A stretch of 64,000 bases of DNA from Struthidea cinerea (lineage: Eukaryota; Chordata; Aves; Passeriformes; Corcoracidae): contig VZTI01004803.1 of the NCBI GenBank assembly GCA_013397865.1, positions 2,804,538 through 2,868,537 of the forward strand. The letters run 5' to 3'. The position numbers and the translations under genes were made by a program. Positions 1 to 12,965 of the stretch are shown one piece after another (within the stretch, counting starts at the first letter, position 1; every line of letters begins with the position of its first letter). The notes under the pieces were generated by a model. That model saw nothing but the letters and a program-made list of their open reading frames with translations. It did no database searches and was not told the DNA's origin.

Positions 1-3000
1 TTAAACATATCCTTTACTAGGTGTGTAAGTGTTGCTGTCTGGCTATGTTAGATGAGTGCAATCTTCAGGGAGGAGAAGTACACAGGAAATGAGGAGGATG
101 ACAACAAAAGGTCCATAAACAGAGACACTGAATTACAAAAACTGTTTTATTTTCCTTGCTGCCAGATATGTCTTTTTTTTTTCCTTTTTTCCTTCTCTCC
201 TCCACCTGCCCACCATTCATGTCATTTAACTGTTTAGTGTCACAGGTAACTTCTGCCAATAGAATCTTGGAGATAAAAGTTCTGCAAGAAAACATTTTTG
301 TGGATATTTTCATTGAGAAAAACTAAGATACTTGTAAGGTCTCCTTGCTAACTGAAACCTGAAGATCATTTCAGGCTTCACTAAGCACACAAGCTCTGGT
401 TTGGTATCATTAGTGACTCATTTTCTCTTTTAACTTCTGTTGAAAGCATTCATCCATAAGCATAGCTACCACTGAAAAAATAGAAGCTGCTAAGTCAGTA
501 ATAATGCACTTTTGCTTAAAAAGCCTTTAAAGAATGGATTGGATTTCACAACTCAGCAGCAAAAAGCTCATATACAAGGAAAGTAACAAAGGTTATTTTT
601 GAAAGTAACTTCAAAAACAATCAGGTGACAAAGATGCAATGCTTTCTTAGTTCTACCTTTAAAACACCTTAGCTCAAAGTTTTACTTTGGGATGAAGTGT
701 ATTTTCAGAGAACAGGAGAGTAAATATTTTTCAGTGCTGAGTCCTGAAGCGAAAATTCTTAAATGGAGCAGAATGAAACAGTCTCAATATAGTGATGGTA
801 CCAATTTGTTCTGGTTTAATATGTCTTCTTCTTACACCAAAACTCTCCACTGAATTCAGTAGTGGATTATATGAAAGGTAATTTGTACATTTACAGGTTT
901 TGTTTACACTTTCATTATACCTCTACTGCATTCTCTGATGTCTTGATGCACTTTTCAGTCTTATAGCCACTTTAATCTGCTCCTGCACTCAGCATATCTG
1001 AATGAGTTTGTTGGCATAAGGGAATTTTGAAGGTTATATTGCAGTACATGAATCAGTGGAAAATGAAATGCACTTGAGACATGATCAGCCAGTTTTAATT
1101 CATTGCAGAAAGTTACAGATACCAAAATGCATTTAATGTAATCTGATACCTTTATTCATACTTGAATTTATGAGCAATTCAGCAGGAGAAGAATGACAAG
1201 TTTGTTTTAAAAATAGTAGCCTATATTGAATGCCATTTTAATGTATCTCTGACATATTTACATCTAGCAAGTAGAGAAGAGCAGAATCCTTGAACATAAA
1301 TTTCTGTTTTCACAGGAAAAAGCAGGGGAATACAATTTTTTCATTTCCTGCAATATGATGTGTCATTGTAAGGCAGGTCAGCTTAAAGATAAATGTTAAA
1401 TAAATCCTCTGCATCTGGAGTCCAGTAAACAGATTAGAAGCTTGCTAGATTGTTCATGTTGTATTTTAAGAAAGAAGTTTTAAGAAGAATAATACCAGTG
1501 TTCTGTAAAAGGCTACTTTGTACCTGCAGATCAAAGCTGTGCTTCGATCCTGTCTGGCTGAAGGTTCATAGCTCAGCATATTAAGAAACAAGAGTCTACA
1601 ACTGGTTTTCTTTCTTAGGAACAGACCACAGCTGACCATAGACATAACTCAGGTGTGGTATTGTTACACAGTATTATTTTGCTAGCTATGCCCAATCTTA
1701 AATCCAAACAGGGCTAGTGGTGTATCACCTTGGGACACGGCTTTGGGTGTCCTTATTGGGAAAAGTATAGATTTTTCTGTAGAAGTGACCCATCACAATG
1801 GATGAGAGAGATTAATTAAGGCTGAAATTTTGGCTTCTCATCTTCAAAACAGTTGATAGCAGTGTGCTTAAAATTTGCACTAAGATTATTTGCAATTCTT
1901 TACTTTCTTTATGGAACTGAGAAAAATCTACTGATTTTGGCAAAATGTGATCATCTAGGTGAATGCCTGTAAGGACACATTAAAATTCTTGTCTTTTTAT
2001 ATAAATAAATAGATAGCAAGAAAGTACAGCCTCATTCTTGATGTATGATTTAGGGCTCCTAATGTTATGCTAGGTGAAAATTTTCATGATAAATGGCTAG
2101 TCTAAGTATGTCCACAGATGGAATCCAGAGGTACACAGAATCCATATGTAATGTAGAACTAAATATAAACATTTAAATTATGGGCTTCAAACAATTTAAA
2201 ATATAAATGACAAGATTGTGAAAGTCAGACTTACATAGTAATATAGGTAAAATATGCAAAAATACTGTGATCTGTGTAAACAAGTTGAAGTTATCAATAC
2301 TATGGAAAATTGTATGTGTTGTCATGTTAAAACTGAAATATGGGCCAGAAACACTGAAATGCAAACTAAGACCTGGCATCCAATACAAGCAGCATTAAAA
2401 TACTATGGAAAAGCTTTTGGTCATGAATTAGCTTTGTCTATATTTAAAAATCTCGGGGTGGGGGATGGGGTGGAATGGAAAGATTTTGATGACATATTTT
2501 TGTTCATGTTTTGCTAGCTTTGCTATATTTGTATTTTGATTCCTCCATGCATAATTACATGATTATATAAAGTGAAACCTATTGTTTATTTATACATTAG
2601 GTGCTCTTCATTCTTTAATGTTGTATTTGCAGACATTTTTATTAGATAAATTTGCTCATTAGGAAGTCAGAGTGGGTGTCTTTTATATATCTGTGTTTTG
2701 GCCTTTCAGGATGCAGAGAGTGAGGGTAAAGAGGCAGCGCAGGGTTCTGCTGTTTCTCTAAGCAGCCCAGAGGGACTACAAAGAAAAAAGGAAACACGGT
2801 GTATCTGACATAAAGTTTCTCTGTTGTCTGGTGGAACCCGAACTGGGCTCTTAAGAATCAAGTAACTCCACTGGTGCCTCTAGCACGGTTACAAAAGTAC
2901 AAGATAATGAAGGTATGTTTCTTTAAAAATATGCCACTTAAAAGTATGCTCAGAAACTCCTCTATGTGAGGAAAATAAATCAATAAATATTGTGATTTAT

Positions 3001-3355
3001 TACTGCTTTAAGAAAGAAGGAGGAGCTTACTAAGAAAGAAATAAAAATTATTGAGGCGTAACTTGAGAGAGAGGGAGAAGAATTAGTCGAGTGGAGATTT
3101 TGTTATTATTTTCTACTTTTTTTTTTTTTTTCCCTATTGAAAGATTGTAATCCCTACTATAAATTTGCCAGAGTTCTTGAACAACTTTTGGTTATATGAA
3201 GGAAAGCCTATGGCATTCAAAGCTTAGAAAAATGTCACATCTTTTCGAAAGTCACTATTCATACATTATTACTATTCCACCCACAGCCCTTCCAGTGTGT
3301 ATATTTTCTATAAGACTGTATATTTTGCCACAGATATGCTTTTTAGATTCGTTTT
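1..3355. other. AT-rich DNA without recognised gene
   Basis: Both strands carry only short ORFs (at most about 90 codons), with no recognisable domain, signal peptide or family motif. A pyrimidine-rich run lies near 169-208 and a poly-T run near 3117-3132. The interval 2710-2912 is bounded by splice-like dinucleotides and is discussed as a finding. No repeat family was recognised by eye, although old diverged repeats would be missed. Confidence 0.7.
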
Positions 3356-3520
3356 TGTAGAATCATAGATTAGATTGGTTTGGAAGGCACTTTGGAAGGT
3401 TTTAGATTGGCAAGCAGGGACGTCTTCAATGAGGTCAAGATGCCCAGCACCTTGTCTAATCTGACTTTGAACAGTTCCAGGGACAGTGCATCTACCAACT
3501 CTCTGCCCAGTGATATGTAA
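3356..3520 (-). repeat. CR1 LINE, 3'-terminal fragment
   Basis: Read on the minus strand, the element ends at about 3356 in a remnant of the CR1 tail (AATCATAGATTAGATTGGTT on the plus strand). The preceding part matches the antisense of the CR1 3' UTR as I recall it, with landmarks AGGGACGTCTTCAATGAGGT, CTTTGAACAGTTCCAGGGAC and CATCTACCAACTCTCTGCCC. Only the last 160 or so bases are left, which is usual because CR1 copies are normally 5'-truncated. The copy is clearly diverged from the recalled consensus. It cannot encode protein. The upper boundary is approximate because similarity fades past the CTGCCCAGTG motif. Confidence 0.85.
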
Positions 3521-6500
3521 ACAAGACAAGTTAACATCTGAATTAATAAAGTCTGTCCACCAGTTTGTAACTTATGATTTCTCCATGGGTTTGTACCAAT
3601 TCAATGACCAGCAGCATGGGACCATGCTAAGGGTGCTCCAAACCCATGCCCAATATTATTCCTTGCTACCTCTTAGCTATTAATTGAAATGTCCTAGAAA
3701 TCAGAATTTCTGCTTAGTTTGCTTTTTTCTATTCCGACAAGAAAACCAAGAGAATGTAAAAGTCTGGTTGACTGGCTAGCTAAGCCTTTAGTCTGCTGAA
3801 GGGTAAGGGGTAAGATCACAGAGGTCTGTGAGAAATATTGTCTGTGACCTGCCTTTTCTGCTTTAATTTGTGGAAATATAGAAGTCATGGTATCTGTGTC
3901 CATTAACCACATCAGACTCAGCCCCAGTATAATGTAGGGAGAGCCAACAGTGACAAAAATTTCATTATTTCCTGATTCCCCCAAGTCCTGTATTATGGCC
4001 AGATTTTATGAGATGTAACAATGCATTCAAATATTGTAAGCCACTGTGAGATGATGAAGTGTGAGGGCTGGTTGGCTGGCTTGTTTATTATTTCACACCT
4101 CCCCCACTTGGGCAAGGCAGCTTATTGTATTCAGAGGCAGTGTGAGGTCCCTGTCCTAGAGATATTTTGGTCTAATCCTTCATAGGAAAATGCAGAAACA
4201 ACAGGAAAACAAAAGGCCAAAGAAGGGAGAGTGGTGATGATATTAAAGTAAGATTATTGACTTACTCAATGAGGACATGCAAGAGTCACAGCAAAAGTGG
4301 GTCTTGATAACAGTGAATTGCTTTAGTTTTGTATGTGTCAGGATATTTTTCATCTATATTTTGGTATAAGATAGTTGCTTGAACTTATTCCATTTGGTAA
4401 TTTTCCCTAGCAAGAAGAAAAAAACCTGTGGTTCTTATGTTTTAGACTTTGAAAATATATTTGAAAGAGAAATTAGTATTTTAAGTTCACATTGCTTGAG
4501 TTTTTATATTATTTAAATATACAACTGAGTAACTGAAAATTCAAATTAGACTTCAAAATCCCAATGAATACTATAAATGTGCAAGGATGTGATCCCATTA
4601 TAGAGACATACTGAACTACATTTTAAGTTGAAAGAGTGGACAAATTGAATAGTTTTCTTTCGTTGTCAGGTTGTTTCCTGCTTTGACTGGTGGTGTCATA
4701 GCCTGTAGACTTAAATTTTGGTGCTTTAATATTCAGCAGTCTATATCCTAATTATTTGCTTAACTTTCTAGGACTTTTGTAGGTTTGGTAGTTAGCTGCA
4801 ACTGTATAGAATTTTCATATCTTAATTTTAATTCATATGTTCTGTTTCCTTAAAAGTAGTCTGTGCTAAATTTGATTAAACTCAGACCTATTTTCTTAAC
4901 TCCATTAAAAAATCTTTAGAGCAACCAGCCAATCTAACAGACACATACAGGCAACATAACTTTTTATTCTGTCTCCAAGCAGAATAAAATACATGGATAT
5001 TTTGTACACTTGAAGATTATTTTCATTCCCACTCATCTTAAAATGAATCAATCTCAGATAAACTCTACTAGGATTTCACCAAGGCACAAAAAGTACCTTT
5101 GGTACTTGCTCTCTTCTGGAAATGCTCCTTGTGAGGCCCTCAAAACATGGAAGTGGAATCAAATGTCATTCTTTTTTCCCTTGAGCAAAGCATTTATTTC
5201 CACTGCACTCCCCTTAGATCAGTGGGCTTTACTCCAAGTCTCAATACTTTACATACAGTCAGCCCCAGAATGTTAGGTAGAATAGCTCTAGGACCATCCT
5301 GATGTATCAAAACAATTAACAGTCTCTTACCATCCTAAATTATTTACTTTATTCTATTTAGGAAAGTCTTCTGGTATGTAAAAACTTCTAACAGCCAGGC
5401 ATTCCAGATTATTGAGGGCATATTCAACCTGGACTTTGGTGATAAATTGTTAGTGTAATCCTAGAGTAAATGTGAAATCTGTCTATCAGTGCCATGACAA
5501 TATTTTTTGTTAGTATTTTGTTACACTGGACTGATGCATTATATTAGCAAAGACAGAGATATTGCTTTTAGTCATTCTTAATTGTGTTTTGCCTGTTTGA
5601 GCTTGCAACTTGAATTTGGATCTTCTAATACAGTATATTTATCTGTCATCTCAAGGTAAGACTGCAAAATCAGAAGCCAGTCCTGAAAAACTGTTTCTCA
5701 TGTGGTTGCAACTATCAATTGCTGATGAACACATAAACTGCTCAGATTTACTCTAAAGCATTTTTTTGTGAATATTTTGCAATTTGGAAAAAAAGCTAGC
5801 AACTGTTCTAAAAATGAAAAATTATGTTGTGATGCATACCCGAAGTTGTTTATTAATGTTTGCCGAGATGTGTCACATGAAGGGATTAGTGTAATGCATT
5901 GCACATTATCGAGGCAATCTTGTATTTCTATCAGATATATGTATTATTATGCATAGCTTGTTCAGATGTGTTTTTATGTGCCTGATAGTAAGAGAGGTTG
6001 AGCATCTGTAGTTACCACTGAATTTAACCAATGAAGTCTGTACAGCACGAAGTGATGCAGTAGTGATGTAGATGACCATTTTAAACTCTGTTCAGCTCAT
6101 ATATAGAGCAGATAGAGCTCCATGGCTTTTGTTTATACCAAGACATTTCAATTCTCATCTTCCTGAAAATAAAGTCAGTGTAGAAGAATGAGCTACAAAA
6201 CCTTTTTTCTATATCGTACAGTATCTCTTCAGATCTTTGGGAAGATAAAAATGCTCTTGGGGTGTACCAGCCCAGACCTGTATTATTGTAGGTGATGATT
6301 ACTTAGTTTGGGAAATGACCCCTCTGGTTTGGTTGTGAGATACCAGTAGCAGATGCTAAAGACTGAGATCAAACAAGTTTTGGTCTGTAGAGAAGAGGGC
6401 AGCTGCAAATTCCTGAATGTTGATACAGGTTGTGAAAACCGGCATCACCTTTCTGCCAAATTGCTGATAGTGCCAACAAACCTGGGGAGGCAGTTGCAGA

Positions 6501-8894
6501 CTATCAAAGGTAATTTAGCTCGTGGCAGACATGTTCTTTAAGATATGTACAGATTTAGAAGGTGCTATTTCAAACTCATCCCCTACGCCAAGGAAGAGGA
6601 AAGGTAAAGCTGATGCAGGTGTCATTCACTAAGTCAGAGTCACTTATTCTATGCAGAAGTCTTCTGCTGGGCATCAGCAGAACACTGGAAGAGTTTTTTT
6701 GCTCAATAAAGTGCTCATAGTAAGGAAAACCTTTTGACATCCAAACAATATTGTTAGGTTTTGGACAAAAGGTATGGAAAACCATGTATTTTTTATAAAA
6801 TACACTGGGTGTAATGATGGAGTAAAAAAATGACCGTGCAAAGAAATTCAGACTTCCATGTAGTTATTCAATATTCTCTACTGTTCACTAATATTAGCAG
6901 AGATAAATTTAGAGGACGCTTACTAATATCAAGGTGATAAATGTCCTATAGTTGAACTGTCATTAGAAGGTTTACTGGAATGTTTATGTTAAAATAAAAG
7001 AAACAGCACATTTCTGCCAGTGTTGCCTACCTCCTTGATGCTTAGAAGTACTGGCATTTTGTGTAAGAATCTGATTCCCCATAATAATTAGACAGTATCA
7101 CATCACCACAGTTGTTAGAGCATAAGTATCTAACCTTTGCACTTAGTGGAACAATGTTCTCTTTAGGTCGTCAAAGCCACTGCATTTAAAGCATTGAAGT
7201 ATCTGCATATTGATTAGAATACACCTTAATCAATATTGCTGTCTGTCTATACACCCACTGGAAGTACTTTCTACCATGCCATTTTCACACCCTTTTTTCT
7301 TGTTACGGATTTTTGTCCAGTTAGATTTTTATTTAAAAATATTCTTTTTTCTTCCTCTATTGAGAATTTAATCTCTCTAAACCTTTTTTATCTCACCTCC
7401 AACATTTTACCAGAAAACTTAGTGATGATTATATCAATTAACAATGCTCAATTTTACTGAATAGCTTCATTTATTTCAATTGAGGATACTTACATGTTGT
7501 GGGTTTCAACAGATCTTTTGTCGCTGCTCATACACACTCTCTCCTGCACAGAGAACAGACATCAGTTAAGCAAAAATACCTCTGTATCTTCAGCACAGAA
7601 CAATCTCTTATGCAAGATTGTTATGTCAATGCATCTATAGCTCAGAAAGACAGCGCATGGGCCCTTTCTGATCCTTAATCAGTGAATGTCAGCAAGCTGA
7701 GAAAATCTTGTCATCTACCCAAGATCTAGGAGGAGTATTTATGCCTAGTATATCCTGGCCTTATTATTCTTCAGAGGACAGTTTCTGCTCATTCTGTTTT
7801 CCTAAGACAAATGCAGTGAGCATTTAAAATTATGACGTTATTTTATAGTTGGTCTGTGAATTGCAAAAAATGTAATTTATCACAGTTTGTATTCTAATTC
7901 TTTTCAAACTAATAAAAATGTAGTGACATTAGCATAAGATAAACAATTCAGTGTAAACAACTGCAAAATAGCTAAGATACACAAATGATTACTAAAGTTT
8001 CTGTTTCTAGTTTGTATGATTAATTTCAAAACATTTTGGTTGTGTTACTAGTTTTCAGAAGCATGGGTTAATGAGACTTCAGTTTGGTAGTTCACTAAAC
8101 TGGGGAAGATAAAATAGGTTTCTGTTGATTAGACTAGGACTCTTAATTTTCCTATGTGAAATACACTAAAATGAGCTGATCTGACAAGAATTGACCGATC
8201 TCTTTCAGCTCACTCAGACTGAAACTGAGATATAGCTGCTGTTTTCTGCTGCAAACTTTTTTTGAATTTAAATGAATAATCCTCTCCTGTGCATAATTTG
8301 TTGACTATATGCTACATAATTGTCTGATTCTATGTGAACTTTCTTTTTTAATGCTTGATTCTTACTGATTCTTTATCCTGTGATACTAGTGCATATTAGG
8401 ATGTTGAAAATATTAATTGTTTAAGATAGTTGCATTCTGAATAAAATATTAGAAAGGGAACTGCAGTTTCACAATTTTTCTACATCAGCTATAGGATATT
8501 GAATTATTTTAATTTTCATCAGTTGCCTTATTAGTCAAATTTCAGCAATATGGTTTTGTAACCAAACAATGAATTGCATAAAAGAAATTGAGGTGAGGCA
8601 TAATTCCATACCCTTGTCATCTGATAAAGTTTGTTAACAGTGCACCAGCACTGAAGTGATGTATTTCTCCTGAAAATCCAGTGCAGACCTACAAGAATTG
8701 AAGACACTCATACGTTTTGTCAGGGAGCAAAGCTTTTATGAGTACAGCTTGAGCACAGCTGTGTCTTTTCCAATATATGGCCAAAAGACAGAATGCAACA
8801 TGAGATTTTTATACATTCCAAGGCCCATCTGCCATGAAAACCCACTTATCTTTGTGGCTACAAGTTTGTTATTGATCCAAAATGGTAAGAAAAT
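3521..8894. other. AT-rich DNA without recognised gene
   Basis: The stretch holds short chance ORFs only (largest about 96 codons, 3694-3984 minus) and none resembles a known family. A short piece near 4135-4180 (TGAGGTCCCTGTCCTAGAGA) faintly resembles the 3' region of ancient L2/L3-type LINEs but is too short to call. I see no RNA gene or young mobile element here. Confidence 0.65.
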
Positions 8895-8938
8895 AAAGGG
8901 GAAAAAAAAAGAGAGAGAGAAAAAAGAGGAAGAAGAAA
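8895..8938 (+). repeat. Uninterrupted 44-nt homopurine tract
   Basis: Every base from 8895 to 8938 is A or G, with a GAGAGAGAGA core at about 8911-8920. Purine bias continues, with interruptions, to about 8988. The ORFs that cross it (8698-9099 plus, 8736-9092 minus) owe their lysine/glutamate or phenylalanine/serine-rich middles to this composition. They are not evidence of protein. Confidence 0.9.
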
Positions 8939-8992
8939 CAGCAGAAGAAAAAAGGCAACAAAGGGGGAAAAATGCAGGGGAGAAAAGAACCA

Positions 8993-11900
8993 TAAATCCA
9001 TTCTTTTGTTGTTCTTCCAGCTGCATCTGTGAGCAATTGTCACAGTTACTAGTCAAACTGTGTTTGACTTGTTGCCAACATGAATTTTCCAAAACCTAAA
9101 TGTAAACAAACTCTGCAAGTGCTTCCTCATTTGCCAAGCCAATAATTATTTACTTTGTTTGGGCCTAGCATTACTGTCAGTTCAGCTTTGCAGTCTGTAA
9201 TGTGTTTGCTAATGAAACCATGAGGTCTAAAGCTATGCATTAACCTTGTCACCCTTCAATTCTGAGCTCAATAAAGTTGCACCATGGTTTTGTAAACTAG
9301 GGTTGAAGGATAGGCAAATGATTAATTATATTTTCTGTTTTCCTTTATCTAAGTAAATTGTTCATCTTTAAATCTGCCTTGCATTTAAGGTTAACTGACT
9401 GAATCTGAGCACTGGGAAGATGTATCATTTGCAATGGTTATAATTACCATTAGTACCACATATCTGAAAGCTGGCAAACATGCACAACCATGACTTGATA
9501 AGTCATGAAATCTTTTCACAATGGTAACTCAGAATGGTAAAAGTATAACAGGTTGATGGGAGGCACTCAGCTGGGAGAACAATAGGAATATTTTGGTTGT
9601 GTTTAGGCACTACATTTTATCTTGGGCCTGAAGGCTGTGCATGTATTATGTTTGTTTGTTAGGTTTTTAGGATTTAGGATTATGACTTCTTTAATTCTGG
9701 AATGGGATATGTAATATAAGGAATGAGTATAGCCTATCATTTTACTAGATGTCACACTAAACACAATTATTTTACTTAAATAAGTATAACTCCTAATTTT
9801 TACTCTAAAACACTGTGGTTTTGCCATCCATTGTTAAAAGTTAAATTCTCAAACTGATTAGAATAGAAAGAGATCCCACATAAACAGATCAGTGAAGCAG
9901 AAGACATTCAGGTGGCATGTCATGTGTGCTGGGATTTTATCACTGTGGATTGTGATTTAAACATTTTTCTATAGAGTGTCCTTCTTGTGGTGTCCAGTGC
10001 CAGGTTAAGGCCCCTTGATGTATTGTATATTTATATACTCTAATATACAATGTTTTTAACAGCTTTGATATACTCTGACATCAGCCAGAGGTTAGTGCGT
10101 CACTGGGTCCCTTTTTCTAGACAGTTGCATTTTTCCCTGAAATAGTAATGGACTGCTAAGATTTTACTGTTGAAGTCCACCAGTTTTGTGTCTTTTGCAT
10201 AGGTGATCCTAACAAAATCATTTAGCCCTTCATGTGTTGTCTTATCAAATAACTTAGTACTTTAGTTGAAATCTGGTTTTTTTAGTAGAAACCTCCTTTT
10301 GCTACCTATGTATTCAAATGCTATGCAAGATTAAAGGTTATTAATAAAATCTTGTACATAATTTCTGTCTCAAAAAGAGATTCCAACCTCTGCCCAGACA
10401 TATTACACTGAAAAGTAGAATAATTGCTAGTAGAAAATCCTCCAATATTTCTTAGGATATTTTTTCCATGGAATAAATTATTAGAATAAATGTGACTTCA
10501 AAATGCTTCGGCTATCATGTGACTAAAATCGTGTGGCAAGTCAGAACCTGAAATTAATTCTGAAAGGATTTCAACATCTAAACAAAACAGTATTGTTCTA
10601 GTGGTGGTCTGCAGATATTTAAAGCCAGTGTATTTCGAGGAATCCTCACACAGAATCTAGTAGACAGAAACTCACTTGGCCTTCTCACTTTGTTGGACAT
10701 TTAGAATATATGGAGGGCTAGAGAAAGGTTCTTAGTGTTTAGCTGCCAGAATGATTTCTTGTTATAATATGTTTAATGAAAACCTGAAAATATTCATGAC
10801 CAAAGGACAAGACTAATATTCTAGAAAGCTTTAGTTGGATAGAACCAAAGGTCTGATTCTGTGTTTCTAGCTCCACTGGGTGTGGAAATAATGTCAAAAA
10901 GTAATACACAAACAAGTACTTAACTTCTGGAAAAATGCTGACTTGTTTTAAGTCCTAGTGGTTTCTGTCTTGGAATTCAGACCTTTATATAGCTCTCCCC
11001 TAAATACCCCTCATTCCTGTTATATTTGGAAGAAATTTTTTACATAAAATCCCTTTTTTTTTTCTTCAACTGATGAACAAAATAAGGAAATTGTGTTTTG
11101 AAGATTTCATTTAAAAGAAGGCATTGAGGTGATAGTTAATATATGATTAGAAAGTGAGGGGTTGTAATTTTTTGTATCATAGAGCCCTGTCTCATGGTTT
11201 ACTGTTTCATTTCATGGGTTTCTTTTGAAGATGTTTTTGGCTTGTAAGCTGAAGTTTTACACTTGAGTCATACAAAAAAATCCTCCTCTGCAACACAAGT
11301 GTACACAAATCGCTGGCAGAGTCTAAATTGTGGATAATTGGATTGAGCTATGAGCTTAAAGATGAAGGGGACAAAAGCGTGTCCCAAAGCTGCATTTGAT
11401 AGTCTTAGAGTCTTATCTGGGGATGTTTTACACCAGGCTTGAAGACTGCATTTGTTCATAGTGATTTGTACAATCTACAATGACATTTTATTTGAGCTGG
11501 AGTCATACAGACAAACCATAACATGTATTTAGCTCTTTCTTTTTCGGTTTTGATGAGATATCACAGCAAAACCCTCTGTAGAAGATTGCTTGAGAAACAT
11601 GAATTTAAAATGTTGAGTTGAATATTGTAATGGATGATGACAAGATGCTGCAATGAGCTGCAATGTTAATATTTTATTAGAGGTAGCTCACAGAAAACAT
11701 GTGTTATGAATCATGTTCTTTTACAGGCTACTGTAAGCAACACTTTGAACTTGTTACTTACATAGGAAAAAAATATTCTTTTACTTTAGCATGCATACTT
11801 TGCCAAATAAATTTGTAAACTTCTTTAGGGGATTTGATTATTTTTCAAAGCCTCATTATTTGCAATAATGTTCCTGGAAAGTAAAGACTGGTTTGTCTTG

Positions 11901-12880
11901 TTCACCTGTAGTTACCATTTTAAAAGAAATTACATTGGAGATTGGGATACTCCTGTTTCTAAATTACTGCACTTCACCGACACAGTACAGAAAGTAACAT
12001 GGAAGGAATTTCTCTATATGAATATTTCTCATGGTTATACGCCTCTGACTTTTTCTTTCTCCACTATGTTTCTGTAAAAGTTATTACTGAGGTAATTAGT
12101 TAATCAAGATAACTTATACAATGATATATCTTCATGATAATACAAAGTAGTTCTCATTGAAGTCAGTGGTACAAAATCCCATGAGGCAAAATTAAATTCC
12201 ATGTCTGTTAGATACAGCGTATATATAGGTCAACAGACTGTAATATTTGCATATTTTGTCCTATTCTGTCTAAAAATGTTTAAGTTTTTTCATACAGAAT
12301 ATTTTTGGAGGAAATCAGAGCAGATGCCATGATTCATAGGAAGTTCTTAGTAGTATATATATATCCTCAGACTAATGCAGATTTTATTGCCATTTTAACC
12401 GATGATAAAATAGACACCTTACAACGGCTTCCGTTATTACTGAATAAAAATATACATTTTTGAATGGTTATTTTAAAGGAATGCAGGATTTGAACTGCAT
12501 AAAATGACATTAATTTCTGAGTATCTTTCTATGGTTCAGAGCTCACAAATGTCTTAAATTAGTGATTTCATAGTGTAAAATTCTCAGATGCCATCATCGA
12601 GACTAACCAATGGTGCCTCATGCCAAATCAGAAATTAACACAAATGTGGACTGTTTTTCATATGACAGCAGTTTTATGTGACAGGAGAAATGTGGAACCA
12701 ATTTATTTTACCCTCCAGATGGATTTCTGTAGATTACTTTTTAACTGATCAAACCCCACATTACAAATCCAAATGAAAATGCCTATCTGTCTTGAATGGA
12801 ACATCGAAGTGCTTCTATTATTGTTCCAGCTCTTAATTGTAATTATTCATATTGAAGAAAGCCAAAACCTAAGCAAAGTC
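8993..12880. other. AT-rich DNA, no recognised gene
   Basis: Only short chance ORFs are present. A perfect 10-bp inverted repeat with a 10-nt loop lies at 10022-10051 (ATTGTATATT / AATATACAAT). The block at about 9120-9370 is rich in homeodomain-like AT cores and is listed as a possible conserved non-coding element. No transposon was recognised. Confidence 0.65.
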
Positions 12881-12883
12881 AGA

Positions 12884-12965
12884 GTCCCACTGTGTAAAGA
12901 ACTGTGCAAAATATACAGTAAGAAATAACTCCTCTCCAAGGAGTTTATAGACCAGGAAGATGATG
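12884..12965. repeat. Possible ancient L2/L3-type LINE remnant
   Basis: The phrase order CACTGTGTAAAGAACTGTGC, then ATACAGTAAGAAATAACTCC, then AAGGAGTTTATAGACCA follows a layout I recall from very old amniote LINE 3' regions (copies reading roughly GCACTGTACAAA...CAGTCCCTGCCC...AGAGCTTACAGTCTA). The match is by memory and heavily diverged, so family and orientation are uncertain. A profile search against ancient amniote repeats would settle it. Confidence 0.35.

Noticed and set aside
2828..2855. Retroviral primer-binding-site-like string (TGGTGGAACCCGAACTGGGC)
   Set aside because: No LTR end (CA) precedes it, no tRNA 3' end matches it over 18 nt that I can recall, and no retroviral sequence follows.
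8698..9099. 133-codon ORF rich in Lys and Glu, and its 118-codon antisense partner
   Set aside because: The length comes from the homopurine tract, and there is no domain or conserved start.
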